This document shows, piece by piece, positions 41,141 to 49,259 of a stretch of 64,000 nucleotides of DNA. Origin of the DNA: CAWHMS01 sp963830495 (lineage in GTDB: Bacteria > Actinomycetota > Actinomycetes > Propionibacteriales > Nocardioidaceae). Location of the stretch: NCBI GenBank assembly GCA_963830495.1, contig CAWHMS010000003.1, forward strand, positions 620,001 through 684,000. Reading direction: 5' to 3'. A model generated the notes under the pieces. It was not told the DNA's origin. It did no database searches and saw only the letters and a list, made by a program, of their open reading frames with translations. Each line of letters begins with the position of its first letter. The first letter of the stretch is position 1. The position numbers and the translations under genes were made by a program.

Positions 41141-42151
41141 ATGGAGATCCGTTCGATCGCTGTTGACGACGAGGCACCGTTCGCGGCGTCGTACCAGGTC
41201 ATCCGCGCCGCGGAGCTGGCCGAGCTGGCCGATCTGCCCTTCTGGAGCCAGCACGAGGCGGCGGTGATCGTCAGGGGCGACAAGTCCGAGCGCTTCGAGC
41301 TGTACGGCGCCTACGAGCACCGACGGATAGTCGGAACCTCGTTCATCGCATTGTCGCAGCTCGACAACCTCGACAAGGCGTGGGTCGGCGTCTTCGTCGC
41401 TCCCGACGACAGTCGCCGAGGCGCCGGGTCAGCCCTGGTCGAGCACCTCAAGCAGCGGGCCACGCAGGCGGGTCGCACCACCCTGCTCACTGAGTCCAGG
41501 GTCGGCTTCGATCGACGGGACGACCACCCGTATCGCCGATTCGCGAACAAGCACGGCTTCGAGCTCGCGAGCGTCGAGGTCTCTCGCGTGCTCCACCTGC
41601 CGGTCGACGACGACGAGATCTCGGGGTGGCTCGACAAGTCCGAGCCGCATCGTGTCGGCTACCGGATCGAGACGCACCTGGACCACATGCCCGACGCGCT
41701 CGTTCCCTCCCTTGTAGACGTGGTCAACCAGCTCGTGGCCGACGCGCCGACCGGCAGCATCGACTTCGAGGCCGGGCAGAGAACCCCGGAGGTGTGGCAG
41801 GAACGTCGCGCGGCCCTGCTCGAGCAGGGTCGGCACCCGATCGTGACCGTGGCGCTGGACGCCGCGGGTCAGGTCGTCGCGATGACGCAGATCGTCATAC
41901 CCCCTGAAGACAGACCCAAGGCCTACCAGTTCGCGACCATCGTGCGGCGCGAGCACCGCGGCCACCGGCTGGGTCTGGCGATCAAGGCCACCAACCTGCG
42001 CCGCTTGCAGGAGCTCTACCCCGAGCGCACCCAGCTCTGGACGAGCAACGAGGAGACCAATGGCCCAATGCTCGACATCAACGTCACGATGGGGTTCGTC
42101 CCCCATCACGAGCTGCTCTGCTTCCAGTGGAAGGCAGCCGACGCCCGATGA
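41141..42151 (+). CDS. Tandem GNAT-domain acetyltransferase (1 of 2)
   Basis: The 336-residue protein has two GNAT folds. The first has VGVFVAPDDSRRGAGSALV and a Tyr/Phe-rich closing segment (PYRRFANKHGFE). The second has FATIVRREHRGHRLGLAIKA and TSNEETNGPMLDINVTMGF. It resembles the orphan double-GNAT proteins of actinobacteria and has a paralogue at 42903-43901. MshD, the mycothiol acetyltransferase, is also a double GNAT but its motifs differ, so I do not use that name. The acceptor substrate is unknown. ATG 41141 is favoured over GTG 41114 by the -10 spacing. Confidence 0.8.
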   Translation: MEIRSIAVDDEAPFAASYQVIRAAELAELADLPFWSQHEAAVIVRGDKSERFELYGAYEHRRIVGTSFIALSQLDNLDKAWVGVFVAPDDSRRGAGSALVEHLKQRATQAGRTTLLTESRVGFDRRDDHPYRRFANKHGFELASVEVSRVLHLPVDDDEISGWLDKSEPHRVGYRIETHLDHMPDALVPSLVDVVNQLVADAPTGSIDFEAGQRTPEVWQERRAALLEQGRHPIVTVALDAAGQVVAMTQIVIPPEDRPKAYQFATIVRREHRGHRLGLAIKATNLRRLQELYPERTQLWTSNEETNGPMLDINVTMGFVPHHELLCFQWKAADAR

Positions 42152-42215
42152 CGACCTCGACGAGGGGGTTCGGCCCGGTGGAGATCCAGGCGGGGTACCG
42201 ACGAAAGGTGACGGC

Positions 42216-42731
42216 ATGAGCGACGAACCCGCGGTGGACACCCGCGTGCGCCCGCCTTTGCAGGGCGACGAGCGCGAGACCCTGGAGAAGTTCCTCGACT
42301 ATCACCGGGACACGTTGCTGCGCAAGGTCGACGGTCTGACGGACGAGCAACTCAAGCGGCACTCGGTGGCGCCGTCGAACCTCACGCTGCTCGGGCTGGT
42401 TCGACACATGGCCGAGGTCGAGCGCGGTTGGTTCGCCGATCTCTGCGGGCTGGACTCGACCTGGATCTTCTGCACCGAGGACAACCTCGACGGCGACTTC
42501 GACGACGTCGCCGATGCGGACCCGGAGGCCGACCTGGCGACGTACCGGGCCGAGGTAGAGAAGTACCGGCGCGCCGTTGCCGCGCTACCGCTCGACGCCG
42601 TCAAGCACGGCCGGCGCGATCGTGACTTCAGCCTGCGATGGATCCTCGTGCACATGATCGAGGAGTACGCGCGGCACAACGGTCACGCCGACCTGCTGCG
42701 CGAGGCGATCGACGGGACGGTGGGCGAGTAG
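42216..42731 (+). CDS. DinB/DUF664-family four-helix protein
   Basis: The 171-residue protein has the four-helix layout of DinB/DUF664: FLDYHRDTLLRKVDGL, LVRHMAEVERGWF with a His, and VHMIEEYARHNGHADLLRE with the later His residues of the typical metal triad. Some members are mycothiol-dependent transferases in actinobacteria; others are unassigned. ATG 42216 has AAAGG at 7 bases. It follows the double-GNAT gene by 64 bases and may be cotranscribed with it. Confidence 0.85.
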   Translation: MSDEPAVDTRVRPPLQGDERETLEKFLDYHRDTLLRKVDGLTDEQLKRHSVAPSNLTLLGLVRHMAEVERGWFADLCGLDSTWIFCTEDNLDGDFDDVADADPEADLATYRAEVEKYRRAVAALPLDAVKHGRRDRDFSLRWILVHMIEEYARHNGHADLLREAIDGTVGE

Positions 42732-42902
42732 CCCTGAGTCACCTGTCGGGCGTCGCGCGCTCGGCGGGTTGTCGTCGTCCTCATGGTGTCCCTCCGGGTT
42801 GTTCTCGCTGGTGACTCCACGATCGGCCCGCACCGAGGGCGAGCGCCATTGTCTCCTGGTGCTAGGACCCGGGGCTGTGGTGTGCCTGTCCGCGGCGGGG
42901 CG

Positions 42903-43901
42903 TCACAGCGTGCGCTGCATCTCCAGCATTCGCTCGACGGGACGGAAGCCCAAGGCCTCGTTGATCGCGACCATCGGGCTGTTCACCTCGGCATTCCACG
43001 CGTGCACCACCTGCACATGGGGGAAGCGAGCCTGGTATCGACGGAGGTTGGCGACCTTGATCGCCGTACCCAGCCGGCGACCACGATGCTGCGGCATCAC
43101 CAGCGTCCCGCCCTGGGCGCCCCAGTGCGGTGACTCGGCGACCTGTACCAACTGCGTCAGCGCAGCCATCTGCCCGGCCGGGTCGAGGGCAGCCGCGGCA
43201 GCCTCGCGCCGACCCTGCTTGGCCATCCGCTCCTCGGCGCGGCGCACCCGGGTCGCATCCCACTCCTCCGGCTCGAGGTTGAGCTCCCCCATCGGGGCCT
43301 CGGCGTTGAAGGCGGACTGGAGCAGGCAGAACCCGTCCAGGTACTCGTCGGGCACCTGGTCGTCCCAGGTGACGATGCGGTAGTCGTCGTGATGTCCGGC
43401 GGTGGCAGCGTCGAGCGACTCCATCAGCTCCTCGGGCACGGGCAGGTCCAGCACCCGATGGATCTCTTCGCTGGCCTCCGTGAAGCCGTGCGCCGCCATG
43501 AATCGGCGACCGGGACAGTCTTCACCGTCGAGTGGCTGGTTGACCTCGCCGATGAGGGTCGTGCGGCCGTGCTCACGGGCCAGATCGATCGAAGCGCCGA
43601 GGAGGGCAGTTCCGACGCCGCGGCGGCGATGGGCCGGCCTGACGATCGGCTCGACGTAGGCGACATGCTGGTTGTCCAGCAGCGGGAGGATGACCTGCGA
43701 GGCGCCTAGCACCTGGTCGGACTCGATCGCCGCGATGGCGTGCTGGGACACGCTGTTGGCGGTAGCGCGGAAGGCGACCTTCGCCGCCGTCCAGGCCCAG
43801 AAGGTGGAGTAGTCGCGGCCGTATGCGTCGCCCTCGCGGCCGGCCTCCCAGAAGGCTCGCAGCAGTACGTCGTCATCGACGTCAATCTCCTGTACCCGCA
43901 T
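42903..43901 (-). CDS. Tandem GNAT-domain acetyltransferase (2 of 2)
   Basis: The 332-residue protein has two GNAT domains and the same architecture as the gene at 41141: VEPIVRPAHRRRGVGTAL in the first and LVMPQHRGRRLGTAIKVANL in the second, with AEVNSPMVAINEALGF near the end. The pair converge around the DinB-like gene. ATG 43901 is preceded by TAGGCT at 8 bases and no ribosome binding site. Confidence 0.8.
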   Translation of the reverse strand: MRVQEIDVDDDVLLRAFWEAGREGDAYGRDYSTFWAWTAAKVAFRATANSVSQHAIAAIESDQVLGASQVILPLLDNQHVAYVEPIVRPAHRRRGVGTALLGASIDLAREHGRTTLIGEVNQPLDGEDCPGRRFMAAHGFTEASEEIHRVLDLPVPEELMESLDAATAGHHDDYRIVTWDDQVPDEYLDGFCLLQSAFNAEAPMGELNLEPEEWDATRVRRAEERMAKQGRREAAAAALDPAGQMAALTQLVQVAESPHWGAQGGTLVMPQHRGRRLGTAIKVANLRRYQARFPHVQVVHAWNAEVNSPMVAINEALGFRPVERMLEMQRTL

Positions 43902-43909
43902 CGGATGCC

Positions 43910-43915
43910 AGCCTA
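43910..43915 (-). promoter_or_regulatory. -10 element near the start of the second double-GNAT gene
   Basis: TAGGCT on the minus strand, then 8 bases, then ATG 43901; leaderless or almost so. Confidence 0.4.
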
Positions 43916-44041
43916 GGAGGCGCGGACTTCGCCGTCAGGTGCTTTTCCGCCAGTGGGGTGTCCCGACGCCCCGCCGGGGTTTGGGGAAGTGATGCAGGGT
44001 CCATGAGACATCGGAACGCCCCGGACCGACCGCTCGCGCCG

Positions 44042-45157
44042 CTAGAGCGTGCGGTCGAAGAACCGGACGGTGCGCCGGATCGAGAGCTCCCAGTCCGCGA
44101 CGAAGGCGTGCGGCTCGCCCGGGTAGACCAGCAACCGCGATCGGACCCCTGCCCCCTCCAGCGCCGCATGGGTCTCTCGCGACCACCGCAGCGGACAGCT
44201 CTCGTCGGCCGTCCCGTGATGCATCAGGACGGGCTCGGTGATGCGCCCGAAGAACGTGCGCGGGGACACGCCGCGCCAGAAGTCCGGGCTCTCGTCCGGC
44301 TCGCCCCACCGGTCGAGGACGTACCGGCTGACCCCGGATCGCCCGGGATCGTCGCGGATCCATCGGTTGAAGTTGTCGATCGTCCGTGAGCTGACCGACG
44401 CGTAGACGGTCGCCGCGTCCACGAGGTCCGGACGGACCACCAGCGCGTTGAGCGTCACACCGCCACCCATGGACCGCCCCAGCAGCCCGACCCGCTCCCC
44501 GTCGAGGAAGGGCAGCGCCGACCTCTTGACCGCGAGCACCGCGTTGATCACGTCCTCGGTGTAGCCGAGCCGCATCTGGCGGTCCGCGGCAGGGTCGTCG
44601 TCGGATCCGGCGTGGTTGCGGTAGTCGGTGTGCAGGACGACGTACCCACGACGGGCGAGGAAGTCCTGCTCCCGCGCGAGGCCCTGCCCGGTGACGTAGT
44701 ACGCCGGATCGATGTAGCCGTGGTTGAGCACGAGGACCGGGAACGGCCCCTCGCCGTCAGGCACGTTCATGATGCCGGAGATCGTCAGGTCCCCGCTGCG
44801 ATAGGTCACCGCGTAGCGGGTGTACGTCGCATACTCGCCCAGCACCTGACCCAGGCGTAGTCGGCCGCCATCGAAGTCCTTTCGCATCAGGGCCGGCAGC
44901 GAAACCGGGTCGGTCACGGCCGGCAGCGGCTGCGACGTGGGTGTCGGTGAGCTCGAACTCGGCGGCTGGCTTGGACTGCCGTCGCCGTCGGACCCATCGC
45001 CCTCGGTGTTGGTCGGCGGGCCGTCCGCCGTCTTCGACGCGGTGGCGGGCGGGCCGGGGCCAGTCGCGTCGTCGTCGGACGACGTGCATCCGGTCCCCAG
45101 CAACAGCGTGACCAGGCCGCTGACCGCGGCGAGGGTGGCACCGGTGCGCCGGTTCAT
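44042..45157 (-). CDS. Lipoprotein alpha/beta hydrolase (prolyl-oligopeptidase-like)
   Basis: From ATG 45157 it has 371 residues. The N-terminus is a lipoprotein signal with the lipobox LLGTGC, then a long Ser/Pro/Thr/Gly linker (about residues 25-80), consistent with a cell-surface protein. The hydrolase has VLVLNHGYIDP, GLLGRSMGGG (nucleophile Ser), HGTADESCP and a late EPHAF His. This matches the dienelactone hydrolase/S9 peptidase group. It probably acts on esters or peptides outside the membrane; substrate unknown. A GTG at 45175 would add six residues. Confidence 0.85.
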   Translation of the reverse strand: MNRRTGATLAAVSGLVTLLLGTGCTSSDDDATGPGPPATASKTADGPPTNTEGDGSDGDGSPSQPPSSSSPTPTSQPLPAVTDPVSLPALMRKDFDGGRLRLGQVLGEYATYTRYAVTYRSGDLTISGIMNVPDGEGPFPVLVLNHGYIDPAYYVTGQGLAREQDFLARRGYVVLHTDYRNHAGSDDDPAADRQMRLGYTEDVINAVLAVKRSALPFLDGERVGLLGRSMGGGVTLNALVVRPDLVDAATVYASVSSRTIDNFNRWIRDDPGRSGVSRYVLDRWGEPDESPDFWRGVSPRTFFGRITEPVLMHHGTADESCPLRWSRETHAALEGAGVRSRLLVYPGEPHAFVADWELSIRRTVRFFDRTL

Positions 45158-45208
45158 GTGTCCATGATGCGTCACGCCGGCGCGGCGATCGAATCACCGC
45201 CGATCCGG

Positions 45209-46573
45209 CTACGCCAGCGTGAGGGAGGCCGACACGACCGCAGCGAGGCGCTCGGCCGTGCGCTGGGCAAGCTCACGCGTCTCCGCCTCGACCATCACGC
45301 GCACCAAGGGCTCCGTGCCGGAGGGTCGCAGCAGCACCCGGCCCCGTCCGGCCAGCGCCGTCTCCTCCTTGTCGACGGCGGCCAGCACGTTCGGATCGGT
45401 GTGCGCTCGGCTCTTGTCGACGCCCGAGACGTTGAGCAGGACCTGTGGCAGTCGCTGCATCACGGCCGCCAGCGTGGCCAGCGGTTGTCCGGTCGAGGCC
45501 ATCCGACCCGCCACCTGCAGGGCTGCGAGCACTCCGTCGCCCGTCGTGACGTGGTCGCTCATGATGACGTGTCCGGACTGCTCGCCGCCCAGGTTGAAGC
45601 CTCCGGCACGCATCTCCTCCAGCACGTACCGGTCGCCGACGTTGGCCTGGATCACGGTGACGCCGGCGTCGTCCATGGCGGTGAGAAAGCCGAGATTGCT
45701 CATGACCGTGGCCACCACGGTGTTCCGAGCCAGACTGCCCTGGTCCTTCAAGGCCAGGGCCAAGATGGCCATCAGCTGATCGCCGTCCACGACGCGACCC
45801 TCGGCGTCGACGGCAAGACATCGATCGGCGTCACCGTCGAGCGCGAAGCCGGCGTCGGCGCGGTGGTCGATCACAGCCTGCCGCAGATCCGCGAGGTCGG
45901 TGGAGCCGCAGCCCTCGTTGATGTTGAGGCCGTCGGGGAGGTTATGGATCGCGACGACGTCGGCACCGGCGGACTCGAAGACCTGCGGGGCGACTTCGGA
46001 GGCGGCGCCCTCGGCGCAGTCGAGCACCAACTTCAGTCCCGCAAGCGACGTGGGCGCGGCCTCGAGCAGGTGGTCGACGTACTGTCGACCGGAGTCGAGC
46101 TGGTCAGTCACTCTCCCGACCCCTGCCCCTGTCGGGGGGCGGTGGTCCGAACCGAGTCGCGACTCGATCTCGTCCTCGATCGCGTCATCCAGCTTGTGCC
46201 CACCGCGCGTGAAGAACTTGATGCCATTGTCGGGCATCGGGTTGTGTGAGGCCGACAGCATGACTCCGAAGTCGGCGCCGGTGGCCTTGGTCAGGTACGC
46301 CACTGCCGGAGTCGGGAGCACACCGAGCCGCCGTACGTCGACGCCGGACGAGGCCAGACCAGCGACCACCGCCGCCTCGAGGAACTCACCGGAGGCACGT
46401 GGATCTCGCCCCACCACGGCCACAGGCCGCTGGTCCGGAGAAGGTCGGCCGGTCGGGTCCGCGGCCGTGCCGAGGACGTGAGCAGCGGCCGTGGACAGGT
46501 CGAGGGCCAGGCGAGCGGTGAGGTCGCCGTTGGCGACCCCACGCACCCCGTCCGTGCCGAACAGACGACCCAC
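45209..46573 (-). CDS. glmM: Phosphoglucosamine mutase
   Basis: It converts glucosamine-6-phosphate to glucosamine-1-phosphate, the step after GlmS. The 454-residue protein starts RLFGTDGVRGVAN, has the phosphoserine loop LSASHNPMPDNG (Ser109), the metal loop LDGDADRCL and the sugar loop GGEQSGHVI. It starts with GTG 46573, 14 bases after rpsI, and is probably cotranscribed with rplM-rpsI. Confidence 0.96.
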   Translation of the reverse strand: MGRLFGTDGVRGVANGDLTARLALDLSTAAAHVLGTAADPTGRPSPDQRPVAVVGRDPRASGEFLEAAVVAGLASSGVDVRRLGVLPTPAVAYLTKATGADFGVMLSASHNPMPDNGIKFFTRGGHKLDDAIEDEIESRLGSDHRPPTGAGVGRVTDQLDSGRQYVDHLLEAAPTSLAGLKLVLDCAEGAASEVAPQVFESAGADVVAIHNLPDGLNINEGCGSTDLADLRQAVIDHRADAGFALDGDADRCLAVDAEGRVVDGDQLMAILALALKDQGSLARNTVVATVMSNLGFLTAMDDAGVTVIQANVGDRYVLEEMRAGGFNLGGEQSGHVIMSDHVTTGDGVLAALQVAGRMASTGQPLATLAAVMQRLPQVLLNVSGVDKSRAHTDPNVLAAVDKEETALAGRGRVLLRPSGTEPLVRVMVEAETRELAQRTAERLAAVVSASLTLA

Positions 46574-46587
46574 GGGACGTGGCTGGC

Positions 46588-47082
46588 TCAGCGCTTGCTG
46601 TACTGCGGCGCCTTGCGGGCCTTCTTGAGCCCGGCCTTCTTACGCTCCTTGACGCGTGCATCGCGGGTCAGCATGCCGGCCCTCTTGAGTGTGGGTCGCA
46701 GTGACTCTGCGTCGGTCTCGTTGAGGGCACGCGACACCCCGAGGCGCAGCGCCCCGGCCTGGCCCGTGGCGCCCCCACCGTGGATGCGGGCCACGACGTC
46801 GTACCGTCCCGCGAGCTCGGTCAGCACGAAGGGCTCGTTGACCAGCTGCTGATGAAGCTTGTTGGGGAAGTAGATCTCGAGGCTGCGGCCGTTGACGGTC
46901 CACTGGCCGGTGCCGGGCACCAGCCGGACTCGGGCGACCGCCTGCTTGCGGCGGCCGGTAGCAGCGGCGGCGGCGATGGTGACCGCCCGGGTGGACGCCT
47001 CGCTCGTAGCAGTGCTCTCGGTGGTGTACTCGCTGGGAGCGTCGGGCTCCTCGGTGACGAGGGTGTCGGTGGTCTCAGCCAC
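46588..47082 (-). CDS. rpsI: 30S ribosomal protein S9
   Basis: The 164-residue protein has the conserved core from GRRKQAVARV to the end KKARKAPQYSKR, whose Lys/Arg tail reaches the P-site tRNA. The first 35 residues are a Thr/Glu/Ala-rich extension not found in E. coli S9 but common in actinobacteria. It starts with GTG 47082 with AAGGA upstream, 30 bases after rplM. Confidence 0.97.
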   Translation of the reverse strand: MAETTDTLVTEEPDAPSEYTTESTATSEASTRAVTIAAAAATGRRKQAVARVRLVPGTGQWTVNGRSLEIYFPNKLHQQLVNEPFVLTELAGRYDVVARIHGGGATGQAGALRLGVSRALNETDAESLRPTLKRAGMLTRDARVKERKKAGLKKARKAPQYSKR

Positions 47083-47112
47083 GAATGTTCCTTACCTGCC
47101 TGGGGTCAGCGG

Positions 47113-47556
47113 TCACTGGGCGATCTGGATGATCTCGAACGGCTGCGGCTGCTGCGCCTGGTGCGGGTGGTCCGGGCCGCGGTAGACCTTGAGCTTCTTC
47201 AGCATCTGGCGGCCGATGCGGTTCTTGGGCAGCATTCCCCACACCGCCTTCTCGATCGCCTTGCGGGGGTCGGTGTCGAGCAGCCTCCCGTAAGGGGTCG
47301 CCGAGAGGCCACCCGGATAGCCGGAGTGTCGGTAGGCCATCTTCGTGTCCCGCTTGGTGCCGGAGAGCGCCACCTTGTCGGCGTTGACGATGATCACGAA
47401 GTCACCGGTGTCCATGTGCGGCGCGTACATCGGCTTGTGCTTGCCGCGGAGCAGGGTCGCGGCCTGGACGGCGAGACGCCCGAGCACCACGTCAGTAGCG
47501 TCGATGACGTGCCACTCACGGGTGACGTCGCCAGGCTTGGGGCTGTACGTGCGCAC
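47113..47556 (-). CDS. rplM: 50S ribosomal protein L13
   Basis: The 147-residue protein has the family segments WHVIDATDVVLGRLA and VWGMLPKNRIGRQ. GTG 47556 has AAGG about 10 bases upstream. First gene of rplM-rpsI-glmM. Confidence 0.97.
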   Translation of the reverse strand: MRTYSPKPGDVTREWHVIDATDVVLGRLAVQAATLLRGKHKPMYAPHMDTGDFVIIVNADKVALSGTKRDTKMAYRHSGYPGGLSATPYGRLLDTDPRKAIEKAVWGMLPKNRIGRQMLKKLKVYRGPDHPHQAQQPQPFEIIQIAQ

Positions 47557-47911
47557 GGTCGTTGACCTTCGTTTTGGAGTGTCGGGCTTCTTCTCGGCAT
47601 CGCTCCGGAGGCAATGTCACTGGCATTGGCGAACCGGAGCACGGTGTCGGCCCCGGCGCTGCCGCTCACTCGAGCGTACGTCGACCGATGGCACAACGAC
47701 CGCTCAGAATACCGGCGTGAGCGGGGGGCGGTCAAAACGAGTCAGTCCTCCGCCGCCCACCGTTTTCCAATTGTGAGCCTGGGCCGTAGGTTGGGTACGA
47801 CAGTTGCTCGTCCGTACATCGCCCGACTTCGTGTCGCGTGGGGACCGTACCAGGTCAGCACGCAGGGCGTGTGGCCTGCGACCCGGGCCCTGGAGATGCT
47901 AGGAGAACGGC
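47557..47911. other. Intergenic region between rplM and the citrate synthase gene
   Basis: 355 bases separate two divergent housekeeping genes and should hold both promoters. I see no convincing gene and no recognised leader motif. The citrate synthase ribosome binding site AGGAGA lies just before GTG 47912. Confidence 0.5.
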
Positions 47912-49258
47912 GTGTCCACTGAGACTGCCTCAGCCGGCAGCGCAGCAGGCTCCGCCGATGCGGCCGGCGGCGCGTCGTTGACGGTTCGGGACAACCGCAC
48001 CGGTACGGAGTACGACGTACCGATCGTGGACGGCACCATCAGAGCGGCGGACCTGGCGAAGATCCGCACCGGTGACGACGAGCCCGGGATCGCCGTCTAC
48101 GACCCAGGCTTCGTCAACACCGCGTCCTGCCGTTCGGCCATCACCTACATCGACGGCGACCAGGGCATCCTGGAGTACCGGGGCTACCCGATCGAGCAGC
48201 TGGCCGAGCACGCGAGCTATCTCGAGGTCGCCTACCTGCTGATCCATGGTGAGTTGCCCTCCCAGCAGGAGTTCGAGGCGTGGGAGCACCAGATCACCTT
48301 CCATACCTTCGTGCACGAGAACGTCAAGAGCTTCATGGAGGGCTTCCGGTACGACGCGCATCCCATGGGCATGCTGCTCGCCTCGGTCGGTGCGCTCTCC
48401 ACGTTCTACCCGGAGTCCCGCAACATCAACGACGCCAACATCCGGCAGATGCAGATCATCCGGCTGATCGCGAAGATGCCGACACTAGGCGCCTGGGCGT
48501 TCCGGCACGCGCAGGGCAAGCCGTACGTCTATCCGGACAATGACCTCGGCTACGCGGCCAACTTCTTGTCGATGCTCTTCAAGATGAGCGAGAAGAACTT
48601 CGCCGCCGACGAGCGGCTGATCCGTGCCCTCGAGGTGCTCTTCATCCTGCATGCCGACCATGAGCAGAACTGCTCGACCAACGCGGTGCGCTCCGTCGGA
48701 TCGTCGCAGGTCGACCCCTACTCCGCGGTGGCCGCAGGCATCGGTGCGCTCTTCGGCCCGCTGCACGGGGGCGCCAACGAAGCCGTGCTCAAGATGCTCC
48801 GACGCATCGGCGGCGTCGAGAACGTGCCGGAATTCATCGACGGTGTGAAGAACGGCAAGGAAAGGCTGATGGGCTTCGGCCACCGGGTCTACAAGAACTA
48901 CGACCCGCGCGCGACCATCATCAAGAAAGCGTGCGATGACGTCTTCGAGGTCACCGGGGTCAACCCGCTGTTGAAGATCGCGGTCGAGCTGGAGAAGATC
49001 GCGCTCGAAGACGAGTACTTCGTCTCGCGCAAGCTCTACCCGAACGTCGACTTCTACAGCGGACTGATCTATGAGGCGCTCAGCTTCCCGCCGGAGATGT
49101 TCACCGTGCTCTTCGCCATTCCGCGTACGTCGGGCTGGCTGGCGCAGTGGTTGGAGCTCGTGCAGGACAAGGAGCAGAAGATCGCTCGGCCGAAGCAGAT
49201 CTACACCGGGCGCCGCACCCTCGACTTCGTGCCTTCAGCGGAGCGCTGGCGCGCCTGA
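47912..49258 (+). CDS. gltA: Citrate synthase
   Basis: It condenses acetyl-CoA and oxaloacetate at the entry to the TCA cycle. The 448-residue type II enzyme has the catalytic His residues in FGPLHGGANEAV and GFGHRVYKNYDPR and the Asp in VDFYSG. The 25-residue Ala/Ser/Gly N-terminal extension is atypical but small. GTG 47912 has AGGAGA 5 bases upstream. Single gene. Confidence 0.97.
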   Translation: MSTETASAGSAAGSADAAGGASLTVRDNRTGTEYDVPIVDGTIRAADLAKIRTGDDEPGIAVYDPGFVNTASCRSAITYIDGDQGILEYRGYPIEQLAEHASYLEVAYLLIHGELPSQQEFEAWEHQITFHTFVHENVKSFMEGFRYDAHPMGMLLASVGALSTFYPESRNINDANIRQMQIIRLIAKMPTLGAWAFRHAQGKPYVYPDNDLGYAANFLSMLFKMSEKNFAADERLIRALEVLFILHADHEQNCSTNAVRSVGSSQVDPYSAVAAGIGALFGPLHGGANEAVLKMLRRIGGVENVPEFIDGVKNGKERLMGFGHRVYKNYDPRATIIKKACDDVFEVTGVNPLLKIAVELEKIALEDEYFVSRKLYPNVDFYSGLIYEALSFPPEMFTVLFAIPRTSGWLAQWLELVQDKEQKIARPKQIYTGRRTLDFVPSAERWRA

Positions 49259-49259
49259 G

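Noticed and set aside
41141..42151. MshD (mycothiol acetyltransferase)
   Set aside because: It is also a double GNAT, but the motifs recalled for MshD do not line up and there are two such genes here.
47614..47922. 102-residue plus-strand frame before citrate synthase
   Set aside because: It runs into the citrate synthase start, lacks a ribosome binding site and resembles no family.
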